Of a stretch of DNA of 32,275 nt, positions 1 through 9,957 are shown piece by piece. The number at the start of each line of letters is the position of its first letter. The first letter of the stretch is position 1. The stretch is taken from NCBI GenBank assembly GCA_026399735.1, contig JAPLQK010000089.1:1-32275 (forward strand). The letters run 5' to 3'. This DNA is from Pseudomonadota bacterium (lineage in GTDB: Bacteria > Pseudomonadota > Gammaproteobacteria > Burkholderiales > Gallionellaceae). Below the pieces are notes generated by a model, which saw only the letters and a list, made by a program, of their open reading frames with translations, was not told the DNA's origin and made no database searches. The position numbers and the translations under genes were made by a program.

Positions 1-828
1 ATCGGCGATGTCGATGAAGCCGACCATCGGGCTCATCCACAGAATCAGTTCTTCAGAGCAGCGTGACAAATGCGTCATGATCAGCGCAGCGCAGGCAGTG
101 AATTCGATCGCGAAATCGCGGTCGGAAACGGCATCCAGCGAATTTTCGCACACGCCGTCGAAACCGAGCAGGTCGGCGACCATTTCGCGATTGATCGGGT
201 AGCTGGTGCCGGCCAGTGCTGCAGCACCCAAGGGCAAGCGGTTTACGCGGCGGCGCGCATCCTGTAAACGCTCCGCATCGCGTTTGAGCATCTCGTAATA
301 CGCCATCAAATGATGTGCGAAGCTGATCGGTTGTGCGACCTGCAAATGGGTGAAGCCCGGCATGATCGTGTCGGTGTGCGCATCCGCCAGATCGAGAAAC
401 GAATTTTGTAACTTATTGATTAATAATAATAAATCGTCAATCGCGCTGCGCAGGTATAATCGCACATCGGTCGCCACCTGATCGTTGCGGGATCTGCCGG
501 TATGCAAGCGTTTCCCGGCGTCTCCAACCAGTGTCGTCAGACGTTTTTCGATATTCAGATGCACGTCCTCCATATCCAGCGACCAGACAAAATCGCCGCT
601 GATGATTTCAGCTTCGATTGTGGACAGTCCGCGGCGGATATCGGCTAAATCCGACACGGCGATGATGTCGCAGGCTGACAGCATTTGCGCGTGCGCCAGG
701 GATCCTTTGATGTCGAACAGCGCCAGTTTTCGGTCGAAATCCACCGAAGCGGTATAACGTTTGACCAATTCTGCGACGGGTTCTGAAAATCGGCCCGACC
801 ATGTGTCATTATCTTGTATGCTTGCCAT
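1..828 (-). CDS. argH: Argininosuccinate lyase, partial (C-terminus beyond window)
   Basis: Reverse-strand translation from ATG at 828: [50 protein letters not shown]...[26 protein letters not shown]; open to the window edge. Not in the ORF track because it runs off the edge. Confidence 0.95.
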   Translation of the reverse strand, partial: MASIQDNDTWSGRFSEPVAELVKRYTASVDFDRKLALFDIKGSLAHAQMLSACDIIAVSDLADIRRGLSTIEAEIISGDFVWSLDMEDVHLNIEKRLTTLVGDAGKRLHTGRSRNDQVATDVRLYLRSAIDDLLLLINKLQNSFLDLADAHTDTIMPGFTHLQVAQPISFAHHLMAYYEMLKRDAERLQDARRRVNRLPLGAAALAGTSYPINREMVADLLGFDGVCENSLDAVSDRDFAIEFTACAALIMTHLSRCSEELILWMSPMVGFIDIAD

Positions 829-874
829 TGTCAAAAATCCAGATGCGAGTTAAAGCAGAAAGAAGGTTTCCGCC

Positions 875-1921
875 ATGAATGAGGCGCGCAGTATAAAACA
901 AAATCCTCTGTCCGATGCGTTGCCCAACTTTCGCAACCTCGGTGTGACGTTGCGCATTTTGTTGCTTGGCAACGGTATGGCGCTGATTGCTGCCTTGTTG
1001 CAGGCTAACGGATGGGCGGATGTGGCGTTGCAGAGCATGCAGATTGCAACTTTGCTCACGCCTGTGATGTTGAGTAGTTTGCTGCTGCTGTGGCTGGCTC
1101 AACCCTGGTTAAAATACCTTCCCTGCTGGCTTGGCGTGCTGGTGGTTAATGTTGTGGTTGGTTCCATAACCTTGCTGACCTGTTATTTTGGCGGCGAATT
1201 ATACCGCCCGGTGCCTGATACAAGCGGCTATTTTGACATGATGCGCTGGCTGTTGCTCAGCACGGCAATGTGCAATCTGTTGCTGATGTATTTCAGATTG
1301 CGTGCTCAGGTGTTGTTACACGCATTGCACGATGCACGTCTGCAAGTGTTGCGTGCACGCATCAGGCCGCATTTTCTTTACAATACGATTAACGCCGTGC
1401 TGGGTGTTGTGCGCAGCCAACCCCGTAAAGCTGAAACGGCGCTGGAAGATATGGCCGATTTGTTTCGTATGGCGATGTCGGATGAGCAGGACCTGGTGCC
1501 ACTACATCGGGAAGTCAGGTTATGCGAGCAGTATCTTGCGCTTGAGCAATTGCGTATGGGCAGCCGGTTGAGCGTGGATTGGCAAATTCAGGACATGCCC
1601 GATGATGCGCAGCTTCCTGCCTTGCTGTTACAGCCGTTGCTGGAGAATGCCGTGTATCACGGTATAGAATCACTGATTGAAGGCGGTTGCATACAGGTAT
1701 TGTTGCGCCGCGCCGGCGGGATGTTGCAGATTGTGGTGGAAAATCCATGCATGCCTGGCGGCGATGCGTTGTCACATGCGGGAAATAAGATCGCCTTGCA
1801 AAATATACGCGAACGCCTTTCACTGATGTTTGATGCGGAGGCGAGTTACCGGGTCGACAGCGGGAAAAATTATTATCGGGTGGAAATTACTCTGCCATAT
1901 ATCGGGGAGCTGGCAAAATGA
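875..1921 (+). CDS. algZ: LytS/AlgZ(FimS)-type sensor histidine kinase
   Basis: Multi-TM N-terminus, then the His_kinase motif RPHFLYNTINAVLGVVR and LLLQPLLENAVYHGIE; overlaps a LytTR regulator by 4 nt; divergent from argH as in the pseudomonad argH-fimS-algR locus. Confidence 0.85.
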   Translation: MNEARSIKQNPLSDALPNFRNLGVTLRILLLGNGMALIAALLQANGWADVALQSMQIATLLTPVMLSSLLLLWLAQPWLKYLPCWLGVLVVNVVVGSITLLTCYFGGELYRPVPDTSGYFDMMRWLLLSTAMCNLLLMYFRLRAQVLLHALHDARLQVLRARIRPHFLYNTINAVLGVVRSQPRKAETALEDMADLFRMAMSDEQDLVPLHREVRLCEQYLALEQLRMGSRLSVDWQIQDMPDDAQLPALLLQPLLENAVYHGIESLIEGGCIQVLLRRAGGMLQIVVENPCMPGGDALSHAGNKIALQNIRERLSLMFDAEASYRVDSGKNYYRVEITLPYIGELAK

Positions 1922-2679
1922 GTACGGTAGAACTGGCCTTGCGCGTATTCATTGTGGATGACGAGCCGCCCGCACGCAACCGCTTGCGCGAGTTGTTGAT
2001 CGATTGCAATGCGCAGTTGCACCTGGAGGTCACAGGCGAGGCGGCTAACGGTCAGGAGGCATTGGACAAATTGATGGACACGCCTGCCGATGTGGTGCTG
2101 TTGGATATTCGTATGCCGCAAATGGACGGCATCGAACTGGCCGGGCATTTGCAAAAGTTGCCTTACCCGCCGGTGATTATTTTTACGACGGCTTATGACA
2201 GCTACGCGATCAAGGCTTTCGAGTTGCACGCCATCGATTATCTGCTCAAGCCGATACGGCTGGGGCGTCTGTTTGATGCGCTCAGCCGCGCGCGCACCGC
2301 TGTGCCGTTACAGATTGAGGTGCTGCGCGAATTATTGCCTGAACCGCGCCGGCATCTCGCCATTCATGAGCGTGGAAAAATACATCTGATTCCTGTTGAA
2401 CAGGTGCTGTTTCTGCGTGCCGAGTTGAAATACATTACGGTGCGCACGCTTGATCGTGAATACCTGATTGAGGAATCGCTGACGGCACTGGAAAAGGAGT
2501 TTGCTGCGCGCTTCGTGCGCATTCATCGCAACTGTCTGGTGGCAAAGGAAGCCATCGAAGGTTTTGAACGAGGCGGTGATGAAGGTGATAGCAGCGGCTG
2601 GCTGGTTAAACTGAAAAGTTTGCCGGAGGCGCTGGCGATCAGCCGCAGGCAGCAGTACATCGTGAAAGAGTTTGGTTGA
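1918..2679 (+). CDS. algR: LytTR-family response regulator (AlgR-like)
   Basis: REC domain (IVDDEPPARNRLRELL, DVVLLDIRMPQMDGIELA) plus C-terminal LytTR domain (VEQVLFLRAELKYITVRT...FVRIHRNCLV). Confidence 0.88.
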   Translation: MSTVELALRVFIVDDEPPARNRLRELLIDCNAQLHLEVTGEAANGQEALDKLMDTPADVVLLDIRMPQMDGIELAGHLQKLPYPPVIIFTTAYDSYAIKAFELHAIDYLLKPIRLGRLFDALSRARTAVPLQIEVLRELLPEPRRHLAIHERGKIHLIPVEQVLFLRAELKYITVRTLDREYLIEESLTALEKEFAARFVRIHRNCLVAKEAIEGFERGGDEGDSSGWLVKLKSLPEALAISRRQQYIVKEFG

Positions 2680-2701
2680 TTCGGCACGCATGCATTGCGG
2701 T

Positions 2702-4123
2702 CTATTTTTTTGCACTCGCCTGCATCATGTCACGCAGTTCACGCAAATCTGACTCGATGATGGAAAGCTGATAAAAACTCCCGCCCGCCCGTTTCGCCAG
2801 TTCCAGTTGCTGCATTGCGCCATGCAGATTGCCCTGCCAGGCATAGCTGTAGGCCTGTGCCTGATGCTGTTCGAGTGGTTTGTTTAGCTGGCTGTAGCAG
2901 TGTGCCTGCAGGTCGTAGAGTGTGACGTCGGTGGGATGCAGTGTGATTTGCTCAATGAGCAGTTTAACTGCGGTTTGCGCCTGATTGCTCTTTAACAGCA
3001 GATCGGCGTAATCGTAAATCAGTGCGAGATGCCGGGGGAATTTTTGCACGGCGGTATGGTAAAAATCCAGCGTGTCCGGATCACCGGCGGCGTGTTTCAC
3101 CTTGCCGGTTAAGGTTTCAAGCATGGCGTCGTTTTGCGTCGTGGTTTGTTTTAACAGTACGGACAGTTCCTCTTTGGCGCGTTCGGTTTCCTTGTTGCGC
3201 AACAGTGCGGTTACCAGACCATATTGCTGTGCAATCTGATTGCCGTGTTTATGCATGGTCAGCGCATCGCTGAAATAACTGATGGCGTCCTGAGCGGTTT
3301 TTTGCGATCCGATGAGCTTGGTGCGTACCAGCTGGAAATCAAGACTGTCTGGCAGCAGGCGGTACGGTTGTTTGCTCACCCGATTTTCAATATCGGCGAT
3401 ACGGTCGCTGGTGACCGGATGGGTGCGCAGATAGTTGGGTGCATTGCCATCGATCAGACGGGTCGCATGTTGCAGACGTTCGAGGAATTCCGGCATGGCG
3501 TGCGTGTTGAAACCGGCCTTCAGTAAGGTTTCAAAACCGATGCGATCCGCTTCCTGTTCATGTTCACGGGTGAAATCGAGTTGTTTTTGCATGGCGTGTG
3601 CCTGCACACCGGCAATAGCGGCTTGCGAGGCCTGGGCGTTGCTGCGCGCTGCCAGAATTGCAACCGCAATTGCGGCCATTGAGGCCATCGTATCACCTTG
3701 TTGAGCTGCCACCATCCGTGCCAGATGATGCTGAGTGACGTGGGCGATTTCATGGGCCAGCACGGAGGCCAGTTCTGATTCGCTCTCTGTAATCAATAGC
3801 AGGCCTGCATTGACACCGACAAAGCCACCAGGCAGGGCAAAGGCGTTGACGCTATAGTCATTCACGGCAAAAAATTCGAATTCGAGTGAAGGTTCGTTGC
3901 AGAATTCAACTAGTTTGTTGCCGGTTTGATTGAGATATTCGTTGATTTCCGCATCATTCAGATACTGTTTGCTGGCGCGTATCTGCATCATGCTCTGCTG
4001 GCCGATTTGACGTTCCTGTATCGGGTTGATCGCAGCCTGCGACACATCGCCCAGATCAGGTAATCCGTCGCCCGATGCGCAGTGGGAAAAGCATAATAAA
4101 AGCGTCAGCATCAATTTTTTCAT
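2702..4123 (-). CDS. bepA: M48-family metalloprotease with C-terminal TPR region (BepA/YfgC-like)
   Basis: Signal-peptide-like N-terminus, HEIAHVTQHH zinc motif, NAFALPGGFVGVNAGLL, C-terminal helical repeat region. Confidence 0.85.
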   Translation of the reverse strand: MKKLMLTLLLCFSHCASGDGLPDLGDVSQAAINPIQERQIGQQSMMQIRASKQYLNDAEINEYLNQTGNKLVEFCNEPSLEFEFFAVNDYSVNAFALPGGFVGVNAGLLLITESESELASVLAHEIAHVTQHHLARMVAAQQGDTMASMAAIAVAILAARSNAQASQAAIAGVQAHAMQKQLDFTREHEQEADRIGFETLLKAGFNTHAMPEFLERLQHATRLIDGNAPNYLRTHPVTSDRIADIENRVSKQPYRLLPDSLDFQLVRTKLIGSQKTAQDAISYFSDALTMHKHGNQIAQQYGLVTALLRNKETERAKEELSVLLKQTTTQNDAMLETLTGKVKHAAGDPDTLDFYHTAVQKFPRHLALIYDYADLLLKSNQAQTAVKLLIEQITLHPTDVTLYDLQAHCYSQLNKPLEQHQAQAYSYAWQGNLHGAMQQLELAKRAGGSFYQLSIIESDLRELRDMMQASAKK

Positions 4124-4227
4124 AGCCGATATGTTATCAGATTCTGCATCCTGCTTCCTGCGCTGGACTTTACTGCAAAAAATGCGCAGAATTCGCCCCC
4201 AGTCAAATGTACCCCAGGAATAAACAC

Positions 4228-4542
4228 GTGAGCAGTTTTAAAAATATTACCGTTACCGAATTAGTGACAATGTTGCAACAGCATGATTTAAAGTTAATCG
4301 ACGTGCGCACGGATGCGGAAATTTCCCGTGGCAAGATCCCGCAGGGTGAAGTGTTGCCGCTGCATTTGTTGCCGTTGCGTATGCATGACTTACAAAAAAG
4401 CGCGAAGACGGTCTTTTATTGCCAGATGGGCGGACGTTCGTCGCAGGCTGCCGCCTTTGCAGCCGGGAATGGATTTACCGATGTATACAATCTGCAAGGC
4501 GGGATTACCGCCTGGGCGCACGCGGGAATGCCGATCGCATGA
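4228..4542 (+). CDS. Rhodanese-like sulfurtransferase domain protein
   Basis: LIDVRTDAEISRGKIPQGEVLPLHLLP and active-site loop FYCQMGGRSSQAA. GTG start at 4228 preferred over the ATG at 4207 because AGGA lies 8 nt upstream of the GTG. Confidence 0.8.
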   Translation: MSSFKNITVTELVTMLQQHDLKLIDVRTDAEISRGKIPQGEVLPLHLLPLRMHDLQKSAKTVFYCQMGGRSSQAAAFAAGNGFTDVYNLQGGITAWAHAGMPIA

Positions 4543-4841
4543 CGGACAAGCCTGTGATGGAACCACTGGCCATTCGATCAGGCGAGCAAACTGCCACGTC
4601 GCAGGCAGAGCGCATCCCGTTTGATGCAGAACTGGATGTGCGTCAGTTGGCTTGTCCAATGCCGGTTCTGCGATGCAAGAAATCGTTGTCGACTATGAGC
4701 AGCGGCCAGGTGTTGCGTATTCTGGCGACCGACAAGGAAGCGCCGAAAGACTTCGAGGTATTCTGCCGCCAGACTGGCAACGAATTGCTTTCATCCGCTG
4801 AGCAGAACGGCGAGTTCGTTTTTTACTTGCGTCGTCGTTAA
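4539..4841 (+). CDS. tusA: TusA/SirA-family sulfur carrier protein
   Basis: LDVRQLACPMPVLRCKKSLSTMSSGQVLRILATDKEAPKDFEVFCRQTGNELL; ATGA overlap with the upstream rhodanese. Confidence 0.82.
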   Translation: MTDKPVMEPLAIRSGEQTATSQAERIPFDAELDVRQLACPMPVLRCKKSLSTMSSGQVLRILATDKEAPKDFEVFCRQTGNELLSSAEQNGEFVFYLRRR

Positions 4842-4859
4842 AAATTACTGCCGCAGCCT

Positions 4860-4884
4860 GCCCCCGAATGTCGTCATCGGGGGC
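4860..4884. terminator. Hairpin between convergent tusA and valS (8-bp perfect stem)
   Basis: GCCCCCGA-ATGTCGTCA-TCGGGGGC, stem 4860-4867/4877-4884; no clear U-tract on either side. Confidence 0.45.
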
Positions 4885-4917
4885 CGCCGCTAACCGAAAA
4901 CGGTTAACTGTAAACTG

Positions 4918-7725
4918 TTATCCCAGTTTTGCTCGTTGCGCTTGCAGTTGCACAAGCACTGCGCCAAAATCGGCCATGCGTTTTTTCTCCTGCTCCACCA
5001 CCGCTGCCGGCGCACGGGCGACGAAGCTCTCATTGCCCAGCTTGGCTTCGGTCTTGGCAACTTCATTGGTGAGCCGTGCAATTTCCTTGTCCAGTCTTTC
5101 GCGCTCTGCCGGTACATCGATTTCGACTTTTAGCATCAGTTTGAAATTGCCGACGATGGCTACTGCCGCGTCGCCCTCGGGCAGATCTGCTGCGATCTGC
5201 ACTTCGCTGAGTTTGGCCAGTGCGCTGATGTAAGGCGCGAGCGCTTCGAGCGTTTTGGCATCGCCTGATACAATCAGCGGCACGCGTGCTGCGGGCGACA
5301 AGTTCATTTCGCTGCGCAGGCTGCGGCAGGCATTGACGATCTCCTGTAGCAACGCAATTTGTTCTAGTGATGCCGGATTGATCAACGTGGCATCGGCCAG
5401 CGGATAGGCTTGCAGCATGATGCTGTCGCCGGTTTTGCCGGCCAGCGGGGCGACCGCTTGCCACAGCTCTTCGGTTATAAACGGGATGATCGGATGTGCC
5501 AGACGCAGCATGGTTTCCAGCACGCGCACCAGCGTGCGGCGAGTGGCGCGCTGTACGGCGGGATTGCCAGAGGCTATCTGCACCTTGGTCAGTTCCACAT
5601 ACCAGTCGCAGTAGGTGTTCCAGACCAGTTCATAGACGCAGCGTGCCGCCATGTCGAAACGGTAGTCGGCGAAATGCTGTGCCATCTCGGTCTCGGCTTG
5701 TTGCAGCAGGCTGATCATCCATAAATCGGCGGCGGAATATTCCAGCGGCTGCGACTCGTCGAGACCGACGTCTTGTCCATCGCAGTTCATCAGCACGAAG
5801 CGGGTCGCGTTCCACACCTTATTGCAGAAATTGCGATAGCCTTCGCAGCGCTGCATGTCGAACTTGATGTCGCGGCCAGGGGATGCGAGCGACGAGAAGG
5901 TGAAGCGCAACGCATCGGTGCCAAAGGCCGGGATGCCAGCCGGGAATTCCTTTTTGGTACGCTTCTCGATCTGTTCCGCCTGTTTTGGATTCATCAGGCC
6001 GGTGGTGCGCTTCTTGATCAGCCCATCCAGCGTAATTCCATCAATCAAATCAATAGGATCGAGTACATTCCCCTTGGACTTGGACATTTTTTGTCCTTCC
6101 GCATCGCGGATCAGTCCGTGCACATAGACGTCCTTGAACGGGATCTTGCCGGTGATATGTTTGGTCATCATCACCATGCGCGCCACCCAGAAGAAGATGA
6201 TATCAAAACCGGTGACCAGCACGGAGGAGGGTAAATACTGTTTAACGAAGTCGTTCTGCTCCTCGAAGGATTTGCCCTCGACCCAGTCCAGCGTGGAGAA
6301 CGGCCAAAGCGCGGAGGAGAACCAGGTGTCCAGTACGTCGTTGTCGCGGTCCAGTTGCCCGGCATAGCCAGCCTGATCAGCTTGCTGGCGTGCTTCGGCT
6401 TCGCTTTGCGCGACGAAAATTTCGCCATTCACACCATACCATGCCGGAATCTGATGTCCCCACCACAACTGGCGCGAAATGCACCAGTCCTGAATGTTGT
6501 TCAGCCACTGGTTATAGGTGTTGACCCAGTTCTCGGGATGGAACTTGATCTCGCCGGAGGACACGCATTCCAGCGCCTGTTCGGTGATGCTACGCCCTTC
6601 GGGACCGGCTTTGCTCATTGCGACGAACCACTGGTCGGTGAGCATCGGTTCGATCACCACGCCGGTGCGATCGCCTCTGGGCACCTTGAGTTTGTGCTTT
6701 TCGGCCTTTTCAAACAGGCCGGCCATTTCCAGGTGTGTGCAAATGAGCTTGCGCGCGTCGAAGCGATCCATGCCGCGATATTTCTCGGGTGCCTGATCGT
6801 TGATTTTTGCGTCCAGCGTCAGAATGCAAATCATCGGCAGTTGATGGCGCTGTCCTACCGCATAATCGTTGAAGTCGTGTGCAGGGGTGACTTTAACCAC
6901 GCCGGTACCGAATGCCTGGTCCACATAGTCGTCGGCGATAATGGGGATGGTGCGTGCGCACAGTGGCAATGCGACTTCACGCCCGATCAGATGCGCGTAG
7001 CGTTCATCTTCCGGGTGCACCATCACCGCGACGTCGCCCAGCAACGTTTCGGGGCGGGTGGTGGCGACGGTCAGGTGGGTCAGGCCATGTAAGGTGTCAA
7101 TTTGGGCCAGCGGATAACGGATGTGGTACATGAAGCCGTCTTCTTCTTCCTGCACCACTTCCAGGTCGGATACGGCGGTGTGCAGTTTCGGGTCCCAGTT
7201 CACCAGACGTTTGCCGCGATAGATCAGGCCTTCGTTATACAGGCGCACAAAGGTTTCTGTAACCGACTGAGACAGACCTTCATCCATCGTGAAGCGTTCG
7301 CGCGACCAGTCAGGCGAGGTGCCCAGGCGGCGCATCTGGCGGGTGATGGTGTCGCCGGAGAATTTCTTCCATTCCCATACTTTTTCGATGAATTTTTCAC
7401 GACCCAGGTCGTGGCGCGAAATGCCTTGCGCATCCAGCTGGCGCTCCACGACGATTTGCGTGGCGATGCCTGCGTGATCGGTGCCCGGTTGCCACAAGGT
7501 GTTGTCGCCGCGCATCCGGTGATAGCGGGTCAGCGTGTCCATCAGGGTCTGGTTGAATCCATGCCCCATGTGCAGTGTGCCGGTTACGTTCGGTGGTGGC
7601 AGTTGGATGCAGAAAGATTCTGTTTTTTCAGAATCAGTGCCGGCCTTGAAATAGCCTGCTGCTTCCCATTTGGGATACCAGCGCGCTTCGATGTCTTTGG
7701 GTTCAAAACTTTTGGTGAGTTCCAT
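4918..7725 (-). CDS. valS: Valyl-tRNA synthetase
   Basis: [26 protein letters not shown]...[31 protein letters not shown]...[12 protein letters not shown]. Start ATG at 7725, not the ORF-track start at 7845. Confidence 0.97.
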   Translation of the reverse strand: MELTKSFEPKDIEARWYPKWEAAGYFKAGTDSEKTESFCIQLPPPNVTGTLHMGHGFNQTLMDTLTRYHRMRGDNTLWQPGTDHAGIATQIVVERQLDAQGISRHDLGREKFIEKVWEWKKFSGDTITRQMRRLGTSPDWSRERFTMDEGLSQSVTETFVRLYNEGLIYRGKRLVNWDPKLHTAVSDLEVVQEEEDGFMYHIRYPLAQIDTLHGLTHLTVATTRPETLLGDVAVMVHPEDERYAHLIGREVALPLCARTIPIIADDYVDQAFGTGVVKVTPAHDFNDYAVGQRHQLPMICILTLDAKINDQAPEKYRGMDRFDARKLICTHLEMAGLFEKAEKHKLKVPRGDRTGVVIEPMLTDQWFVAMSKAGPEGRSITEQALECVSSGEIKFHPENWVNTYNQWLNNIQDWCISRQLWWGHQIPAWYGVNGEIFVAQSEAEARQQADQAGYAGQLDRDNDVLDTWFSSALWPFSTLDWVEGKSFEEQNDFVKQYLPSSVLVTGFDIIFFWVARMVMMTKHITGKIPFKDVYVHGLIRDAEGQKMSKSKGNVLDPIDLIDGITLDGLIKKRTTGLMNPKQAEQIEKRTKKEFPAGIPAFGTDALRFTFSSLASPGRDIKFDMQRCEGYRNFCNKVWNATRFVLMNCDGQDVGLDESQPLEYSAADLWMISLLQQAETEMAQHFADYRFDMAARCVYELVWNTYCDWYVELTKVQIASGNPAVQRATRRTLVRVLETMLRLAHPIIPFITEELWQAVAPLAGKTGDSIMLQAYPLADATLINPASLEQIALLQEIVNACRSLRSEMNLSPAARVPLIVSGDAKTLEALAPYISALAKLSEVQIAADLPEGDAAVAIVGNFKLMLKVEIDVPAERERLDKEIARLTNEVAKTEAKLGNESFVARAPAAVVEQEKKRMADFGAVLVQLQAQRAKLG

Positions 7726-7776
7726 GGCAATACCTTGATGGCGAACAGAGGGGTTCGAGCTTTTATGAAGGGGGCG

Positions 7777-7782
7777 ATTATA
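7777..7782 (-). promoter_or_regulatory. Candidate -10 box (TATAAT) of a valS promoter
   Basis: Reverse strand CTTGGCTGTATAATCGCC, perfect TATAAT about 52 nt upstream of the valS ATG; no good -35 hexamer identified. Confidence 0.4.
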
Positions 7783-7863
7783 CAGCCAAGAGACTGTGAT
7801 CAGTTTCCGGTTTCCTGTTTTGAGTGTCCGGTTTTGCGGTCTCAAACAGCGAACTGTAAACGG

Positions 7864-8214
7864 CTAACGATTTATAGCTGGGTTATTCAGTGCGTCGCGC
7901 AGTAGTTGGGGAAGCTCTGCCTTGAATTCGCTGACGGCCAGATCAACGGCCAAACGTTGCAGCTCTTCCAGTTGTTTATTGAGTTTGCGGGTAAATACGG
8001 TCTCAAGGTGGATTTCGAGCTGCTGCAACAGTTGTTGCATTTCCTCCGCGTTCAGCGCGCGCGCGGGTTTATTTTCAACAGGAGCAGGGTGATCTTTCTC
8101 GTCGGGATTAGAGACTATTTCAAACAGGATCGGCAGTTCATCTGGCGAAGCGTCATCGACAACTTCGGTGAGTACCGGTAAATTATTTTTATAATCAATA
8201 TGTTGGGCTGGCAT
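7864..8214 (-). CDS. Uncharacterised protein (116 aa) between holC and valS
   Basis: MPAQHIDYKNNLPVLTEVVDDASPDELPILFEIV...LQQLEIHLETVFTRKLNKQLEELQRLAVDLAVSEFKAELPQLLRDALNNPAINR; start 2 nt after the holC stop; acidic N-terminal half and amphipathic-helix-like C-terminal half. Confidence 0.75.
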   Translation of the reverse strand: MPAQHIDYKNNLPVLTEVVDDASPDELPILFEIVSNPDEKDHPAPVENKPARALNAEEMQQLLQQLEIHLETVFTRKLNKQLEELQRLAVDLAVSEFKAELPQLLRDALNNPAINR

Positions 8215-8216
8215 GA

Positions 8217-8642
8217 TCAAGCGGTCTTGGTCAGATCGAAGTGGCGCAATTCGTAGCCGCGATCACGATAAAACTTGTAGCGTTCCCGGCCCAGTCGGCT
8301 GTCTGCCTCATCGTTGCCGATAATTTCAATCAACCGGTCAAAACGGCTGAAAAAAGGCACGCACTCGCTATGCAGGCTGATCAGCATATCGTGGTGCGGA
8401 AATTTATCATTGTTAAAACTCAATATAACGGGTGTTTTTTCAGCATCCGCAGCATCATTGCGACAGTGCGGTATAAAGGCTGTGTCAGGGTAATGCCACA
8501 GCAGTTTATCCAGCGCCTCAAGGCTTGCGGCATCAGGCAGACTGATGCTGGTGTGTAAACCGTGCTGCATAGCCTTATGACTCAACTGGCAGGCGGTGCG
8601 CAGTTTGTCAGTTGAGCCGGTGTAGAAATCGACTTTAGTCAT
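8217..8642 (-). CDS. holC: DNA polymerase III chi subunit
   Basis: [28 protein letters not shown]...TFIPHC-like region, FDRLIEIIGNDEADSRLGRERYKFYRDRGYELRHFDL; directly downstream of pepA and upstream of valS (conserved neighbourhood). Confidence 0.9.
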   Translation of the reverse strand: MTKVDFYTGSTDKLRTACQLSHKAMQHGLHTSISLPDAASLEALDKLLWHYPDTAFIPHCRNDAADAEKTPVILSFNNDKFPHHDMLISLHSECVPFFSRFDRLIEIIGNDEADSRLGRERYKFYRDRGYELRHFDLTKTA

Positions 8643-9931
8643 TACTTCGCAGCGCGATTGATCAAATATTGCGTAAGCAAGGGGACTGGGCGACCGGTTG
8701 CACCCTTTTCCTTGCCGGACTTCCAGGCGGTTCCGGCGATATCCAGATGCGCCCATCGGTAGTCTTTGGTGAAACGTGACAGGAAACAGGCGGCGGTGAT
8801 GCTGCCTGCGGCGCGCCCGCCGATGTTTTGCATATCGGCAAAGTTGCTGTCCAGTTGCTGCTGATACTCGTCCCACAACGGCATGTGCCAGGCTTTGTCG
8901 TTCGAATACTCGCCTGCTTCAGCCAAGTCACGGGCTAACTGATCCTGATTGCTGAACAGTCCGCTGGCCACACCGCCGAGTGCGATGACGCAGGCCCCGG
9001 TGAGGGTGGCGATGTCCACCACGGTGTCCGGTTCAAAACGCGCCGCATAGGTCAGTGCATCGCACAGAATCAGGCGGCCTTCGGCATCGGTGTTGAGAAT
9101 TTCGATGGTCAGACCTGCCATGCTTTTTACGATATCGCCTGGACGGCTGGCTGCACCGTCCGGCATGTTTTCGCTGCTCGGGATTACCGCGACGACGTTG
9201 AGTTTAAGGGACATTTCAGCAATCGCCTGCATGGTGCCCAGCACGCTGGCCGCGCCGCACATGTCGTATTTCATCTCGTCCATCTCTGCGCCGGGCTTGA
9301 GTGAAATTCCGCCGGAATCGAAGGTCAGTCCCTTGCCAACCAGTACGACGGGTTTTTGCTTCTTATCGCCGCCGCGATATTCCAGCGTGATCAACTTGGC
9401 GGGCTGGCGACTGCCGTGCGTGACGGACAGCAAGGAATGCATGCCCAGTTTTTCCATATCCTTTTCTTCGAGTACGGTGACTTTGAGCTTGTGCGCCTGG
9501 GCCAGTTTCTCGGCTTGCTCTGCCAGATAGGTCGGGGTGCAGATATTGCCGGGCAGGTTGCCCAGATCTTTGGTGAGCTTCATGCCGTGTGCGATTGCGT
9601 ACAGCGCCGCATCCTTGCAGATGGTCTTTTGTAGTGCTGCAAAGGTGACGCGCAGCATGCCGAGAAACTGTTTGGCATTAAATTCTTCTGGCTTGCCCAG
9701 ACCTGTCAGTAACACGCGCTCGGCGGTCACGCCGGAAAGTGTATGGAGCATCATGGTGCTGTCGGCTTTGCCGGTCATGTCGCCGCGAGCAATCAGCCGA
9801 CTCAGCTGATGGTCGCTTGCCTGATCGAAAATGTGCGCTGCCGGGGATAACTGGCCACCCTCAAAGACACCTAAAACAACGCAAGCGCTACGCTGATTTT
9901 CCGGACTGCTTTGTTTTATGCTAAATTCCAC
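8642..9931 (-). CDS. pepA: Leucyl aminopeptidase (M17), GTG start
   Basis: [83 protein letters not shown] start (GTG at 9931) rather than the upstream ORF-track start. Confidence 0.95.
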   Translation of the reverse strand: MEFSIKQSSPENQRSACVVLGVFEGGQLSPAAHIFDQASDHQLSRLIARGDMTGKADSTMMLHTLSGVTAERVLLTGLGKPEEFNAKQFLGMLRVTFAALQKTICKDAALYAIAHGMKLTKDLGNLPGNICTPTYLAEQAEKLAQAHKLKVTVLEEKDMEKLGMHSLLSVTHGSRQPAKLITLEYRGGDKKQKPVVLVGKGLTFDSGGISLKPGAEMDEMKYDMCGAASVLGTMQAIAEMSLKLNVVAVIPSSENMPDGAASRPGDIVKSMAGLTIEILNTDAEGRLILCDALTYAARFEPDTVVDIATLTGACVIALGGVASGLFSNQDQLARDLAEAGEYSNDKAWHMPLWDEYQQQLDSNFADMQNIGGRAAGSITAACFLSRFTKDYRWAHLDIAGTAWKSGKEKGATGRPVPLLTQYLINRAAK

Positions 9932-9957
9932 GCGTCGCCCCTTATATTTTCGTTCCA

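Noticed and set aside
5773-6234. 153-aa plus-strand ORF opposite valS
   Set aside because: Antisense shadow ORF, no domain signature.
6355-7905. Long plus-strand ORFs (245 aa and 267 aa) opposite valS
   Set aside because: Antisense to a confident valS; composition (His/Gly/Ala-rich, no recognisable domains) is typical of mirror ORFs.
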